Origin: Patiria pectinifera | Lineage: Eukaryota; Echinodermata; Asteroidea; Valvatida; Asterinidae | Direction of reading: 5' to 3' | Assembly: GCA_029964075.1 (NCBI GenBank) | Contig: CM057130.1 | Coordinates: forward strand, 1,674,001 to 1,738,000 | DNA length: 64,000 nt | Shown: positions 10,942 to 23,049 of the stretch, one piece after another | How positions within the stretch are numbered: position 1 is the first letter of the stretch | Layout: each line of letters opens with the position of its first letter | The notes under the pieces: model-generated | Databases searched by the model: none | The model's input: only the letters and a program-made list of their open reading frames with translations | What the model was told of the DNA's origin: nothing | Program-made: the position numbers and the translations under genes

Positions 10942-13250
10942 TTAATTTCCACTTAATGGCACTTTCTTGTTACAGTATCTGGCTTGAACGACTAGGATGG
11001 GAATAGTGAGAAGCGTCACTCCAGCAAACACGCAGTGGGATGAGCTGAAACTCCTCGTCCACTCGTAAAGCCGACCTTGGATGTAAAAATGAATAAACAT
11101 CATAATTATAATAGCCAGTATGTATTGATAAATGTAACATTAATCGTAGGGCCATCAATCCTAATAAAACAACCTGAAGCCTTCAACACTATGGCCTAGC
11201 TTGACAAAAGAGCGAAGTTTAAGAATGTAATAAATGCGTTATGGAGTTAAAGCTACAAGAAGAACATTGAAAGAGTTCGAACCTGCTACCAGTCCACCAA
11301 GCGCTCCAGCTACGCCCATGAAGACTCCTTGCCAGCCTAGTAGACTAACAAACCGGTCATCCGTCGAAAGGGATCTTATCATGACGTCAATTCCTTGGTA
11401 CAACACAGCGAAACCAACGCCAACTAGTCCCGTAACAGCTAACTGCCCGATGAATGGTTTGATGAAAGCCTCTGCGATTAGCGATACACACACGAGGGCT
11501 GCCCCAGAACACGCCCAAAATGCCATGGGCAATTGGATGCCGAACTTCTGCAGGAGGGGCGGTACCAGCTTGCCGACCACGTTGCCCACCCCGAACGCAG
11601 TGGGAAGAAACGACGCCTGGATATTGCTCAGGCCCTGAAACTGCCCGTGCGGCACCATGAACACCAGCCAAGCATTGAAGGCAAACGTGGCTGTGAATCT
11701 CCCGGAAGTCAGCAGAATGAACCTCACATCTGCCAGCACTTTGAAGTCAATTGCTTCGATGAAGAGTTGACAACACCTCCCTGCCTTACTTTGACGACTG
11801 TTTTGGTAAGAGTGCTTTCCCTCGTCGGTTGTATCGCATTCATCTTTCGCGAAATCAGTTCCACCCTGCTCCTGGCTGTAGTCCTCCTCATCACTAACCG
11901 AGACCTCTTGGTACTGATCAGTTTCTGGTAAAGAGGACGATGGATCCCGTTGCACTAACATTGCACACGGCACCAGATGAAACGAGACACCTCCCAATAA
12001 GAGCATGGTTCCTCTCCAACCATAGGTGTCCAGAAGTACCTGGGTTATGGGCCCAAAGATCATCATACCAATAGGCTCACCCATCGTCGATATTCCAATG
12101 GCTAACGGGTATTTCTCTTTGAAGTAAGAGGCCATTACAGCCCAACTGATGTTCCAATAAAGCGAAGATCCGACACCTGTAAGAACAAAGATTAAAATAA
12201 CTTAAATGCAAAAAAAAACATAAGCAAGTGGGGCGCTCTAATGATCATAAGTATTTCAGGTGACTATTCACTGGAAGTCTGCTGTGCATGGTTCTCCCAT
12301 GGGCTGCGTTTAACCCATTCATTGGCGTAAAACTTTAGGGTAATCCTACAAGATAGCACTGCTCGGTTTACAAGTTATAGACTGCAGTCAGTTAGTGAGT
12401 CGGTAAGTCAGGTAAAGAAGACCATAGGCTGGCCGTCAGTGGGACCATCACAAACTACATTTTGATAACCGTTGAAAGATGTCCATTACCTGAAAGTCCA
12501 ACGGTGAACACGGATAAGAGAGGAACTGTGGTTGAGACTGACGTCAAGATGATGCCGGAGGTATACAGAAACCCACCGAATACCATCATAGCACGGGCGC
12601 CAAGCAGACGGGACAAAGCTCCTGCAACAGGTCCTAAAGGTACAAAACCAACATAATGGGTCGTATGTATAAAAACTAGCATTTGCTTTTACTACGCATT
12701 TTTAAGCATTTACTTGCATTTGTATGAATAAAAATGAAGCAAATGCTTAGTACTGGAAAGCATTTGCTGAAAGCTAAAAGTATTTACTTTTTACTTGGTG
12801 TCTAATAAACGCTGAACAGTAAAGGAAATCTTTTATTCATACGAAATCAAGCATTTGCCTTTCCTTAATGCTTCTACTCCAAAGTAAATGCTTTTACTTT
12901 TTGCTTAAACTTCCTAGCATTTACTAGTTTTTTTTTTTTACATACGACCCAATATATAATCAACGAGCTACAAAACGACTTTATAGTACAAAAAAGACAG
13001 AGAAAATCTGGGCAATTTATTCGCTACGCCATTACTGACCGAAGCCATTCTGCACCATGGTGTACAGGACCGCAATCCAGCCGACAAGCCACAGGTCGCT
13101 ATCAAGATCGTTTGTCATCGGAAGCAAGAGGACACCCAACGCTTTCAGATGACCAAACATGACAAAGCAACAGGTGAACGTAACGGCCACCATGACCCAG
13201 CCCCATCTGTCGTTGTCGTAATGGTCAGTGGTAAATCTAGTAGAAGCCAT
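10942..13250 (-). CDS. SLC16 (monocarboxylate transporter)-like protein, copy 2
   Basis: Model: complement of 10942-11075, 11283-12176, 12490-12633 and 13040-13250; same exon lengths (134, 894, 144, 211 nt), phases and 460-aa length as copy 1. The SLC16 TM1 (DRWGW) and TM5 (YFKEKYPLAIG) signatures are intact and there is no internal stop, so both genes look functional. Differences are conservative and few: for example Thr to Cys in TM1 (FTCCFVM region), His to Tyr just before the TM5 block (LYWNIS), Thr to Met in GVFMGVAG, and several changes in the last helix (GVTLLTIPIL). Intron 1 is short (~400 bp against ~2.1 kb in copy 1). Substrate unknown. Close paralogues in tandem suggest a dosage or expression difference, which is inference. 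Confidence 0.88.
12658..12950. repeat. Foldback element with GGGTCGTATG ends, in intron 1 of transporter copy 2
   Basis: Starts GGGTCGTATGTATAAAAACT and ends with its inverse (catacgaccc), flanked on both sides by 'aat'. It occupies the site corresponding to 4380-6107 in copy 1 but lacks the inner direct and inverted copies. An internal T tract interrupts the right end. Confidence 0.65.
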
Positions 13251-13411
13251 TTTGGCAAATAATCCTGTGAAGGTTGATTTTGCCTATTGCGTGTACTGAA
13301 AAGGTTATGGAATCACGCAGTGTACATTATACTATAGGTGCCGTTATCAAAATGTTCTCAACCATGACTCTCACGAAGGTCTTTCTGCATCAGCCTTTGT
13401 TCAACTGACAT

Positions 13412-13447
13412 AGTGAATGCCCTATATCGCGATATAGGGCATTCACT
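13412..13447. repeat. Perfect 36-bp palindrome
   Basis: AGTGAATGCCCTATATCG is followed directly by its exact reverse complement with no spacer. In the other duplication copy (about 6815-6835) only the right half is present. Confidence 0.85.
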
Positions 13448-14207
13448 GTTCAAGGTTTTGTATAGTGCATTGGGGCAGAGTACAAACTTCGCGAGGCTTG
13501 GGGGGGGGGGCGGATACACCCCTTAGTCCACAAACTCTGAATGAAAATTGGGTTTCTGAGAACCAGAATGAAGTAGGCCTACATCTGAGATGCGATCGTC
13601 AGTCTGCTGTATTGAATCTAGATGCTGGATGCTCAAGAGAATAAGATTATATTGTTTGTATAATTGCAATTTAACTCTTTGGGGGAATTGCTCGGGTTTT
13701 AAGATTGAACGGTATATGTTACTAAAATGCAAAACCTCTGTTTAAAAAACTAGATACAGCATGGTCACGTGATACCGACGTTCAACAAATTCAGCAAATG
13801 TTTACTCTGGTCACTAATTTTACCTAAAACAATCCAAGACTTTAAATAAGTATCAGTGCTTTCAACAAATGTTTTTCTTCCCATGTGTATTTTATTTTAA
13901 CGAAACAAAAAAAAAAGTTTTTTGTATTTTGGGCGTCTGCAAAGTTTTTTGGGGGGGTTGCTTTTGCCCACAAACAGATCCATCCTATCTGAGTAGACTG
14001 GTTTACGTCCCCACATTATTGATCCTAAATGGCGGGCGGGAACCAGTATAACAAATGAGAACTATATCGTCGGGCCGCAAACAATTTAAACTTTGTAAAG
14101 TATGATATTATCCCACAGGTAAACGTTGGCCGAATTTGTTGGTCAAAGTTTCATTCATAAGACTTAGTTAGAAACTTTTGAATGTTAGAAAGGATAAAAA
14201 AACACGA
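13448..14207. other. 5' flank of transporter copy 2; no gene
   Basis: Matches 6830-7418 of the first duplication copy apart from an inserted G-run segment (about 13470-13640). Short open frames here are not conserved between the copies, which argues against coding function. Confidence 0.45.
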
Positions 14208-15290
14208 AATAAGAGAAATACTCGTTAGGCGTTGGAATATCGACGATGGGTGAGCCCATTGGTATGTCTATGGGCCCATGACCCAGGTACTTTTGGACAC
14301 CTATGGTTGGAGAGGAACCATGCTCTTACTGGGAGGTGTCTCGTTTCATCTGGTGCCGTGTGCTATGTCAGTGCAACCGGATCCATCGTCCTCTTTACCA
14401 GAAACTGATCAGTACCAAGAAGTTCGATTAGTGATTAGGAAGACTACAGCCAGGAAAAAGGAGGAGCCACCGACGACGGAAATCACTCTTACCAAAACAG
14501 TCGTCAAAGTAGGGCGGGGAAGAGTTGTCTTCATTGAAGTACAAAAGGCTGGCAGATGTGAGGTTCGTTTGGGTGACTTCTGGAAGGTTCGCTACTTCAT
14601 TTTCTTTCAGCGGCTTGGTTGGTGTTCATGGTGTCGCACGGGCAACGGGACCTGAACGAATTTCAGGAGTCGTTTCTTCCCACTGCGTTCGAGGTGGGAA
14701 CATGGCCAGCAAGTTGGTACCGCCCCTCTTGCATTGAACGGTCGGCACCAATTAGCCCATTACATTTTGGGAGTGTTCTAGTGACCACAAATTTGCAGCC
14801 TTGTGGAGACTCACACACAATAGTGAACAAAACATTGTAAAGGTCTCCACAGGGCAATTTCTATAGATGAATAGGTCTCCACAAGGTTTTCACGAAATAG
14901 ATATATGGGTTTTACTCAAAAACTAGGAATTTCCAAGGTGTGTTTATTTGTCGCAAATGGAAGAGTTTTAGAAAAGGGATATTAATTCCAAATTTCAGCC
15001 CAGGAAACTTATTCTGGTTAAAATAAAAGCATTTTGAAAATTCACTTTCAAAATTGAACACTTTACTACACGGGAACAAAGAAATGTCTCCACAAGGATA
15101 CAAATTTTGGAGTGGGTGCAGCCTCGTGTGTGTATCGCTAATCGCGGAGGCTTTCATCAAACCGTTCATTGGACAGTTAGCTGTTACGGGACTACTTGGC
15201 GTTGGTTTTGTTGTTGCCAAAGGCGTACAAGTGGACGAGGAGTTTCAGCTCATCCTTCGACGGGTCGACGACGACACGTTACCAGTGGCG
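14208..15290 (+). pseudogene. Transporter fragment, inverted, copy 2 (exon 3 and part of exon 4)
   Basis: 14208-14735 matches exon 3 with frameshifts (MTQVLLDTYGWRG, SSLPETDQYQEV, then LVGVHGVARA in a shifted frame). About 350 bp of unrelated sequence follows. 15107-15220 resumes at the TM9-10 region (VCVSLIAEAFIKPFIGQLA) and then jumps straight to exon-4 sequence (tacaagtggacgaggagttt), skipping the end of exon 3 and intron 3. A deletion explains this better than retroposition, because a trace of the intron-3 acceptor (gccaaag) seems to remain. Copy 1 (7419-7890) lost everything after the first block. Confidence 0.75.
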
Positions 15291-15850
15291 TTGCCAAGGT
15301 GGGGGGGGGGGGGCTGGGGGCACGCCCCACCACAAATTCACAGTGCCCTCCTCCCCCCCCCCACGAAAAAATATGATGATCCAATGATCGGTTCAATTGA
15401 GCTCAATTGAACTTAATTGAGATCACTTTCTATTAAGCTCAAGTGAGCTAAACTGCGATCAACTTAAGTAAGTTTTAGATCAATAGAACCCCAAAAAGCT
15501 CTTTTAAGGTCAAGTCAGTTTTATTTAGTTCAACTGAATTAAATTTAGTACAATTTAAGTTCAATTGAGATTTTATTGAGTTCAATTGAGCATAATTGTA
15601 GATATCAATAAAGCCAATTTGTTGCGATTTGTTAGTTAGGTTCAAGCGTGTTCAATAATATGAGATCAACGTTTTATTGAGATGCACTCCGTTCAATCAA
15701 TTTAAATTTACTGTGCTCATTTCGAGCTAATTTGGGCTCAACTGTGTTTTTAATTGAGTTCAATTTAGTATATTTTTGTTTACTGAAATTCTTTTTCGTT
15801 CAATTTCGGAGATCATTTGAGCTCAACTGAGCTCATTTCGTTTCAGTGTA
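15291..15850. repeat. G/C-run element fragment followed by a TTCAATTGAGCTCAA-type degenerate repeat
   Basis: 15295-15380 resembles the GGGCGTCGC-type element (ggcgttgccaagg, G and C runs). From about 15385 to 15850 the sequence is a degenerate array of words such as gttcaattgagctcaattga and ttcaattgag. It is AT-rich, locally palindromic and non-coding. Copy 1 retains only the last few units (about 7900-7920). Confidence 0.55.
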
Positions 15851-16030
15851 GCAATTTGCACAGTGTTGAAATGGTAACTGGGAGTCAAATCAACAGCACC
15901 CATAATGTATTTGGCATAAAATTAAAATTAATATTTTCTCTGGGGCTCCCGTAAAAATGATTTTTGTTTTACCCCTTTGTTAACTGTCTTGAGTAAAATC
16001 CCAACAACAGTCACCAAAATATGTGTATAG

Positions 16031-18724
16031 GGAAGGGGAACAAAACAGTTTGAACTGTTTTAAAATGAATTATAAATGCATTTTATGTTATGTGTGCATT
16101 TGCATCTTGGAAATTGCGAAAATTGATGCGTTGTAACGCTCCGTAGGAAGAACAAACACACTTTGCCCGATTCCTGAATTGATTGCCCCCTGGATCGAGT
16201 CCCTCGAGACTATACATGTAGTACACGCTAACACGCCCACAATTAATGAACATTAAAAGCGAACGTGCTCTGCCATTGAGCGCTTCTGGTCCTTGATGCG
16301 AGCTTTCTCATGACCCACGGTTCAGTCTGCAGGTGAGATCTCACACGCGCCGGAATTTACTCCAACTTCGTTTGGTAAGGCAGCACACTTCACTTCCAGT
16401 TAGCCAAGACTAATACTGTTTGAGACGTTTGTTATTAAATAAAATGTACTGCAGTTTGTACTGTAACGGAGGAACGTCTTCAAGACTTGCACAAAATGCT
16501 GGTTCTTGTTCAGAGGCAACGGGTTTAGAGACTTATAGTATTCGTCTACTTTCTTTGAAAACGGATTTTTAGTAAAGGGGTTTATTCCGAAAAGGAAAAC
16601 GTACTTTCAAATTCTTGATTTTCAATAAATACCTCGCCATGTACAATTATGTGAACAACGACTTATGATTAAACTTCGGCCGAAGTGTTACCAGTAATTT
16701 GCACACTACACATGCCATCTTTAAAAAAAAAGCATTGAAAATGATCTGCTTCGATAAGCAATAAAGTGAAGGTGTTTTAAACATTCGAAAATGAGATGAA
16801 CTACGCCTATTATGGTGTAATTTGTTGTGATAGGGATTATAATTAGGATCATGAAAAACAGTATCCACATTGATCGTGGGATTATGTGACGTTGGCCAAG
16901 GGGGGGGGGGCTCGTACCATATTTTTAATGGGAGCGCGCTGATAAAATCCTACAATCATGCACACTATTTACAAATAGTGTACAGATGCCCCCTTCTCAC
17001 GACTATTTGTTTAGGGGGAGACCGTTCGCATGTGACATCACCTTCTGACGTTTTGTTACTGACATTTGTATTTATGTACTTGGGGGGGGGGGGGTCGGCT
17101 AGACAATTTAAGGTACGTAAAACCGCGACTGCACCTGATGTTACACAAGAAGGATGTTTAGAGATCCAGCGTTCGTTGTTCCAGAATAGCTTATAGGCTG
17201 TGAATGCGCTGGAAAATATCCACACAACAAACATTACATTCCCTTCGTATTTAATAAGACACGAACCGCCCTGCCTGTTACTCCCCATACCGCCCCAAAC
17301 CACCCCAGCAATCTGTGGTTTAATTAATTTATGGTGGAGAATATCAAATAGTATAAAAAAATAACAAGTGCTAAAGGGTTGATGGTTTTGTAAACATTTT
17401 TAGTTTCAACAGAAGTAGTAAAACCCCCGATTCACAATAAAGTTCCACAATAAAATTCACCCAAAACCCCCAAACCCCTGATTTGCTTTTGTGTCACTAT
17501 CACTGATAGTGACATAGGCTTGGGTTTGACACGTGACATCAACTCCACCTAATTCCCTATCCGATTCATTAGTAACAACGTCATACATGCGCGCGCACCA
17601 CCGATTACTAAGCGCCCATTGGATAAACTCTCAAGTTGCGTTAGCTTCCGGTTCCAATGGCAGTCTCTAAAAAAAAATATCCGAATGGTGACAATTATTC
17701 TTAGATGGTATGCTCCAATGGGTTGTTTCTGTAGTTTGTACGTTACAAAACTTGAACCGCTTTCCGACGATGGAAGTATTACCTTACTTTAGTTTCACGT
17801 AACATCAACATCACCTAATTCCTATCTATATCATCATTCCATGACCTAGTATACAGTAATTTATCAGAATTGGTGTTTTATGTCATTGCATGTATGCTCA
17901 CTGTAAAATAACTTTTACTGCTTGGCTAAACAAAACTCTACTCAGTAGTTGCAGAATTAAGATCTAAAACATTCTTTTTGAGAAGACTGTTACATGTATG
18001 CTACAGTGTAACTGTTTCGATGGCCTGCATAAAAAGCACCAAAGATAAAGGTTAACCTGTATTTTTTATCACCGTTTCATGAAATGAGACACTAAATACA
18101 ATGAAATGTAATAAATAAACGTGTATCTTAAATTGCCTAATTTGTTCATGTTTTCAACAAAATCTTTCATCTTGTACGTACTTTTCATAATTGACGGTGA
18201 ATAAAGGCAGAGCTAATTACCAAATTTGTGTGATTTGAGTAAACTTTGTCCGAGCACAGCAATATTTGTTTTCCTTTTCTGTAAACACCAACAGTAAACT
18301 TACTCTATAACCTTAAGAGTGGGAAACACTAAAAGTTGTCCCTCATAAAAAAAAATCACTCTTTCATAGTGTTTTTTTCACCATGGGCCATTGTGAAAAC
18401 CACTCAAAAAGATGCAAACTTCACTTAAAAAGAGAAGGAAAAAAACACTCAAAAGGAGTTGTCCCCATATGGCTCTTAAATAGAGAGGTTTTCAGTCTTT
18501 TACATTCAGAGAGTAAACATTACCAGTCTGCAAATAATTGCATTATTAGTCTGCAACAAACTTGATAAACTAGAAACTAACGCACATATACATGTTGCAA
18601 AGATCTAGGCTGTCGAACGGTATATCACGAACACGAAAGCACCAGTTTAATAAAATCACGCTCAATGGGCCTTATTTACGAGTTGGCCGTTTTTGTCGAG
18701 TTCCCTGAATGCATTTCATTAATT
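16031..18724. other. No gene recognised
   Basis: About 2.7 kb without a supported gene. It includes two similar blocks near 17530 and 17798 (acatcaa.tccacctaattcc), G runs at 16900 and 17080, and AT-rich stretches. The small open frames have no family motifs. Confidence 0.45.
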
Positions 18725-19221
18725 GTTAAAGAGGTTGTGGAATGCTCGAAGACATTTCCGTCATTTTTCGGGTATATGTAGCCTAAGGTGTGATGAAATA
18801 AAACGACTATTGTTTCTGTCATGAAATGAGTACAAAGGGTACTTTTGAGAGCTATTTTTTTCAGGTCCTGTTTCGACCCGAACGTGCAATTTGTGTAAAA
18901 GTCGTCGTTGCGGGCAGCAAACAAAACACAGTAAATCGTGACGTAATAAACAGGACTCGTTTATGCTATTCTGCATCGCGAGTCCTGTTTATTACGTCAC
19001 GATTTACTGTTTTTTGTTTGCTGCCCGCAACGACGACTTTTACACAAACTACACGTTCGGGTCGAAACAAGCACGACAGGACTCGAAAAACAGCTCTCAA
19101 AAGTACCTTTTGTACTCATTTTATGACAGAAACAATAGTCGTTTTTATTTTATCACACCTTAGGCTACATATACCCAGAAAATGACGGAAATGTCTTCGA
19201 GCATTCCACAACCTCTTTAAC
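18725..19221. repeat. 497-bp foldback element
   Basis: Left arm from gttaaagaggttgtggaatg and right arm ending cattccacaacctctttaac are reverse complements along almost their whole ~240-bp length, around a short spacer (about 18960-18975, tttatgctattctgcat). Both arms include the acgtcacgatttactg and gtcgtcgttgcgggc blocks. No coding capacity and no obvious target duplication. Confidence 0.75.
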
Positions 19222-19671
19222 TGTTGAATGGGATTGGGCCAGACTATTTATGCAGGCACAATGCAGCCTTATTTTACGGTCATTTTTTTTCAATTTGGCT
19301 TTAAACATTTAGGGAATGTTTCATTACAAATTTTAAATTATTTATTGAAGCAGACTGGAATTAATTAGAAACAAACTCACTTTCATTTCTCTTCACAAGG
19401 TCCAAATATTAAGATTTTATCTCAATTTCAATTCAATATGGCTGACTCGCGAATAAGGCCCATGGTTGTACTTTTAATTGATACACTCTGAAAACTGGAA
19501 AGCCACAAAAGAGGGGATCTAAATTCTACAAAAAGTATGTTGGAGCACAGACACTGTGCAAACGATGGATTCCCCTGAAGTGCCCTGAACTGTTTTTGTA
19601 CTAATCCTCCAATTTTCCATTTTATGTGGGCAGTATTGAGAGCTGTTGGAAGAATAGCTTGAACTGTGAGA
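19222..19671. other. 3' flank of the short Cys/His-family gene; no separate gene
   Basis: Non-coding by inspection. Part is similar in composition to the 3' flank of the paralogue (about 24400-24573: 'gttctacaaaagtatgt.. gagc.cagac'), so it may be shared 3' UTR sequence. Confidence 0.4.
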
Positions 19672-22600
19672 TTAAACAGCTGTTTCAGAGGACACATCCT
19701 TTGGTGTTGACTTCCTGCCCCTTGTAGCCATGTAAATAACATCCAGGGCCATGGTGAGTATCTTTCGTTCATCTCCATCTGCTACTTTGACCATTTCATC
19801 TTCTTCTGGTTCATCCGAGCTGCCTACAACCCATGCCAAGAAGTTGAACAGCTTCGTTGGGGTAATACGACGGGCATCATCCACGCTCAGGTCAAAGGAT
19901 GTTGGGGGCCATGGGCTGTGGTTAGATGGAATGCTGGCGATGTCTTGCTTAATGTCAAGGGCGGTTGAATAGCGGTCTCGCAAAATGCCGACGCGATTGC
20001 AGGTCCACATGCTGGACTTCCTTGAAGAGGTGGATGACAGCTCATGGGTTTCCTGCATGCCAGAGTCAGAATCAGAATCAGATTCCTCTTCCGTTACAGA
20101 TTCTTTCAGAGTGGCCAAATCTTCAATAAGATCTTCTCTGGTCAAGCTGTCAGCATACACCAACTCACTCAAGTTCATCCTCTTCGATCTCAAGAAACAC
20201 AGCTGTGGATAGGACTTGATCAGTCTCTGCTTGAGGTACACTGCCCTGAATCCTGATGAATCCTGTTCCTCGACTTGCTGTACAGTTCTATCAAAGATTC
20301 TTTTCAGCTTGGTCATCCTGAAGACATTTTTGTCCTGAAAGATTAGCCGATCAATGGTATCTGCGCAGAAGACCTTGAAGGCTTTGTCATAGAGGGGCAC
20401 TGGTGGTGCTCTTCCTTCTGGGTTTTTAGGGATTTTTGTGTAGCTCCTATAGCAGGATCTGTGGTATTTCAGTCCGATTGCTACGCAGTCTTTATTTTCT
20501 ATGTGAAGAAGCAAATCTTCATCTTTCTTCAGCCTAGCAGCCTTCAAAAGAAAACCTCCATCGATTTGTTCACACACTGCTAATGGTTCCTTCCGTCTTA
20601 CACCAGTGTGTCTATCCCTCATGTACTTACTACCTCGGCAAATAATGCAGATGTCTGGCAAAACATGTGAAGACGACGCTATTCCCTCCTGGCTCAATCT
20701 AGACCCGGACCGAAGTAAGTGGCTCTTCTTCATAGCAGGCCCAGATCTGGAATTATCCTTGGCTTTGGAGGAAACACCTTGACTGTCACTGTTATCTAAT
20801 GGGAAGGAATGCACAAAGAGGGAAAAAATTCAATTTAAAATGTATTTTTTTTTGTCAACCATAATGTAAGTGAACCCAATTTAATTAATAAGGAGACAAA
20901 CAAGGTATTTTAATCATGTTAATGTCTAAAGCCACCAACCATTGGAGTTGGACTCATTATTCGTCCCTTTTGCTTTATTCAAGACTATATGTATTTGGTT
21001 ATAAAAATTGGCCATTGAAACAAAAGTTTTAGTCGCATTGATACGCATACATGTACATGCAAGGAACATTGTTGCATGGAAATTACGAAGGAAATTACTT
21101 TTTAAACTGATTGAAACCCAATTATTCTGTGATGTTAAGTTGACCACGAATCATAGAGTAATGTGTAAATCATGTACCACAACCAGAACTTCATAGACTG
21201 GAAAGCACCATCACTATGTGGGTCTGCCACATGCTGTGATATTTCAAATATTGACTGCTTCGAGTGGTGTAGTGAAACTAGCCTCCCGAGGAGATCCAGG
21301 ATTCTATGGCAAAGCCGAGGGAAAATAGAATTCTCCATGGATCACAGAGGGAGAACAGTTTTACTGCATCACAAGATACAGGAGTCAATATTTATAATTG
21401 GTTTATCCACCTCTCCCACAGATTCTGCTTGATTTTAGCGACAATTGATTAATGTTATCTAAATGCAATTAAAATGCACTTCTCCAGTGTTGTAGTACTC
21501 GTACTTGGTACTCGTACTAGAGTACTAGTACTATTGAAGTACTTTTTTAAGAGTATACTAATACTTACTCGTACTCGAATGTCAAAGTACTCGTAGTAGG
21601 TTTTTTGTAGGTGCAAGTTAATGCAACCTGATGCTGCTTTTTTTCCTTCATAATTATCATCACAATCAACACCAGTCATTGCAAAAATGATGAAGATGCG
21701 AAACTGGGAGTAAGAAACATTTCCAATTGTGTAAGAATTAGGCCTAGCCCTAGGCCTACTTAGAAAATGTTTTAGACTCTCCATATAGACTTTGTATGCA
21801 ACCGCTGTAGTGGCATCAGGTTGCAACAATCTTTCCGAATCTTATCTCATCCCAGCTAAGTTACACTGCATAGCAGCCTTATAAATGTGGCCAATTTACT
21901 GGACTACCTCCGTAAACATAGGCCACACTTCCACATGTACAAAAACGTGTCAAACTTTGTCAAATTTTGATTTTCACATTTAGGCTTAGTTTGTAGGGTT
22001 TTTTTTTTTGCTTCAGTTTAGAAGCATTACTCACTCTCTAACTTAGTGCTGCCTTTTTCAGATGTCTAATTTTTGTGAAATTTCATGTTGAAATTTTGAT
22101 ACGCAAACGTGTGCAAATGAATCTGGAAATTTCACGAAAAAATAGACATCTGAAAAAGGCAGCACTTTCTGAATAGCCTATAAAGAGGGTGAGTATGCTT
22201 CTAAAGCAAAAAAAACCCCTAGAAACTAAGCTAAATGTGAAAATCAAAATTTGACAAAGTTCGACACGTTTTTGTACATGTGGAAGTGTGGCCTATGAGC
22301 TACATTGTACCGGTACATGTATGTTTACGGAGGTAGTCCAGTAAATTGGCCACATTTATGGGGCTACAATGATAGAAGAGGGGTTTTCTTACTCCTAGTC
22401 CTAGAACTATGAGCTCCATGCTATGACTGAGGCTCCACGCAGTGGACGTGGAGCCTCATAGTTCTAGGAGTAGGGTTTTCTAAGACACCTTTGATACGGC
22501 CGAATTACCTTTCGCCAGTGACCGCTCGGCCAGAGTAACTGGAGAAGTTTCCGTTGCCTGGTGAATTGAATCAACTTTTTGTTTTTGTAGTTTCTCCACA

Positions 22601-22992
22601 GCATTTATAGCCCTCTTATGAAATGTAGAATCGGTGAAATGAGCGTAGCATTGGCGATGAAAGCCAGCATTTTCAGGAATGGGTATTTCTTCTACAACGA
22701 CATCGAGCGGGTAGGCGTCGAAGAAGCTTTTTGCAACGTGAACTGCTTGCCCGCGCAGACCCGACCATGCCGACGTTACAGATTGGCCCACTTCCTTCCA
22801 TAGCTGCACACTTCGTAGAAAAGTTGCCCACGATCTGTCGCTAGCTGGTCGTATATCTCCGGTACATTTACCAACAGGATGCAAATGTGCGTAACACTTA
22901 AATTTTATACTGGGAATCTTCAAATTACTTGCATTTATTATCACACCGTATTTATCGTCTGGCACACGTCGGTATTTAGCTGGCAACGCCAT
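19672..22992 (-). CDS. Uncharacterised Cys/His-rich protein, two-exon form
   Basis: Model: complement of 19672-20795 and 22509-22992; GT..AG intron, phase 1, 1608 nt, 535 aa. I do not know its function. Exon 1 (residues 1-161) carries CYAHLHPVGKC, GDIRPASDRSW and HRQCYAHF, a Cys/His pattern. Exon 2 carries CIIC (C211, C214), C236, C265 and YHRSC (H273, C276), spaced like a treble-clef or zinc-ribbon metal site (inference). An acidic Ser-rich stretch follows (ESVTEEESDSDSDSG), then a conserved region with HSPWPPTSFDL and LFNFLAWVVGSS. The start at 22992 (MALPAKYRR) was chosen because conserved sequence begins there; an in-frame Met lies upstream at 23049. The paralogue at 24574-33489 has the same ends plus inserted modules. 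Similar proteins, as I recall, occur in several marine invertebrates and usually run on past this C-terminus; both copies here stop at the same point. Confidence 0.72.
21485..21610. repeat. hAT-like MITE fragment
   Basis: Begins CAGTGTTGTAGTACTCGTAC, a terminus style common in hAT-type MITEs (compare 57890-58093, CAGTGTTGTAGTCGAGACC). It continues as gtactcgtac-type repeats. The second terminus is not visible, so it is probably truncated. Lies in the intron of the two-exon gene. Confidence 0.45.
21871..22366. repeat. ~496-bp foldback element in the intron of the two-exon gene
   Basis: Arms pair over ~200 bp: left ataaatgtggccaatttact with right agtaaattggccacatttat. Also gtttacggaggtagtcc, cgtgtcaaactttgtc and gcagcac/gtgctgc blocks occur in both arms. 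A shorter separate hairpin follows at about 22388-22470 (ctcctagtcctagaactatg / catagttctaggag). Neither codes for protein. Confidence 0.7.
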
Positions 22993-23049
22993 CTTGACAT
23001 ATAACATGTGCAGATAATTCGCGCGACCTCTCTTGCATGTCTTGTGCAC

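Larger units (their letters stand above)
10899..16030. repeat. Segmental duplication, copy 2
   Basis: Counterpart of about 2571-8110 in the same orientation. Beginning 'aggtgcgagc' and terminal block 'cagtcaccaaaatat' match copy 1; beyond them the sequences diverge at once. Exons are almost identical between copies, while intergenic parts differ by insertions and a palindrome. Confidence 0.8.
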
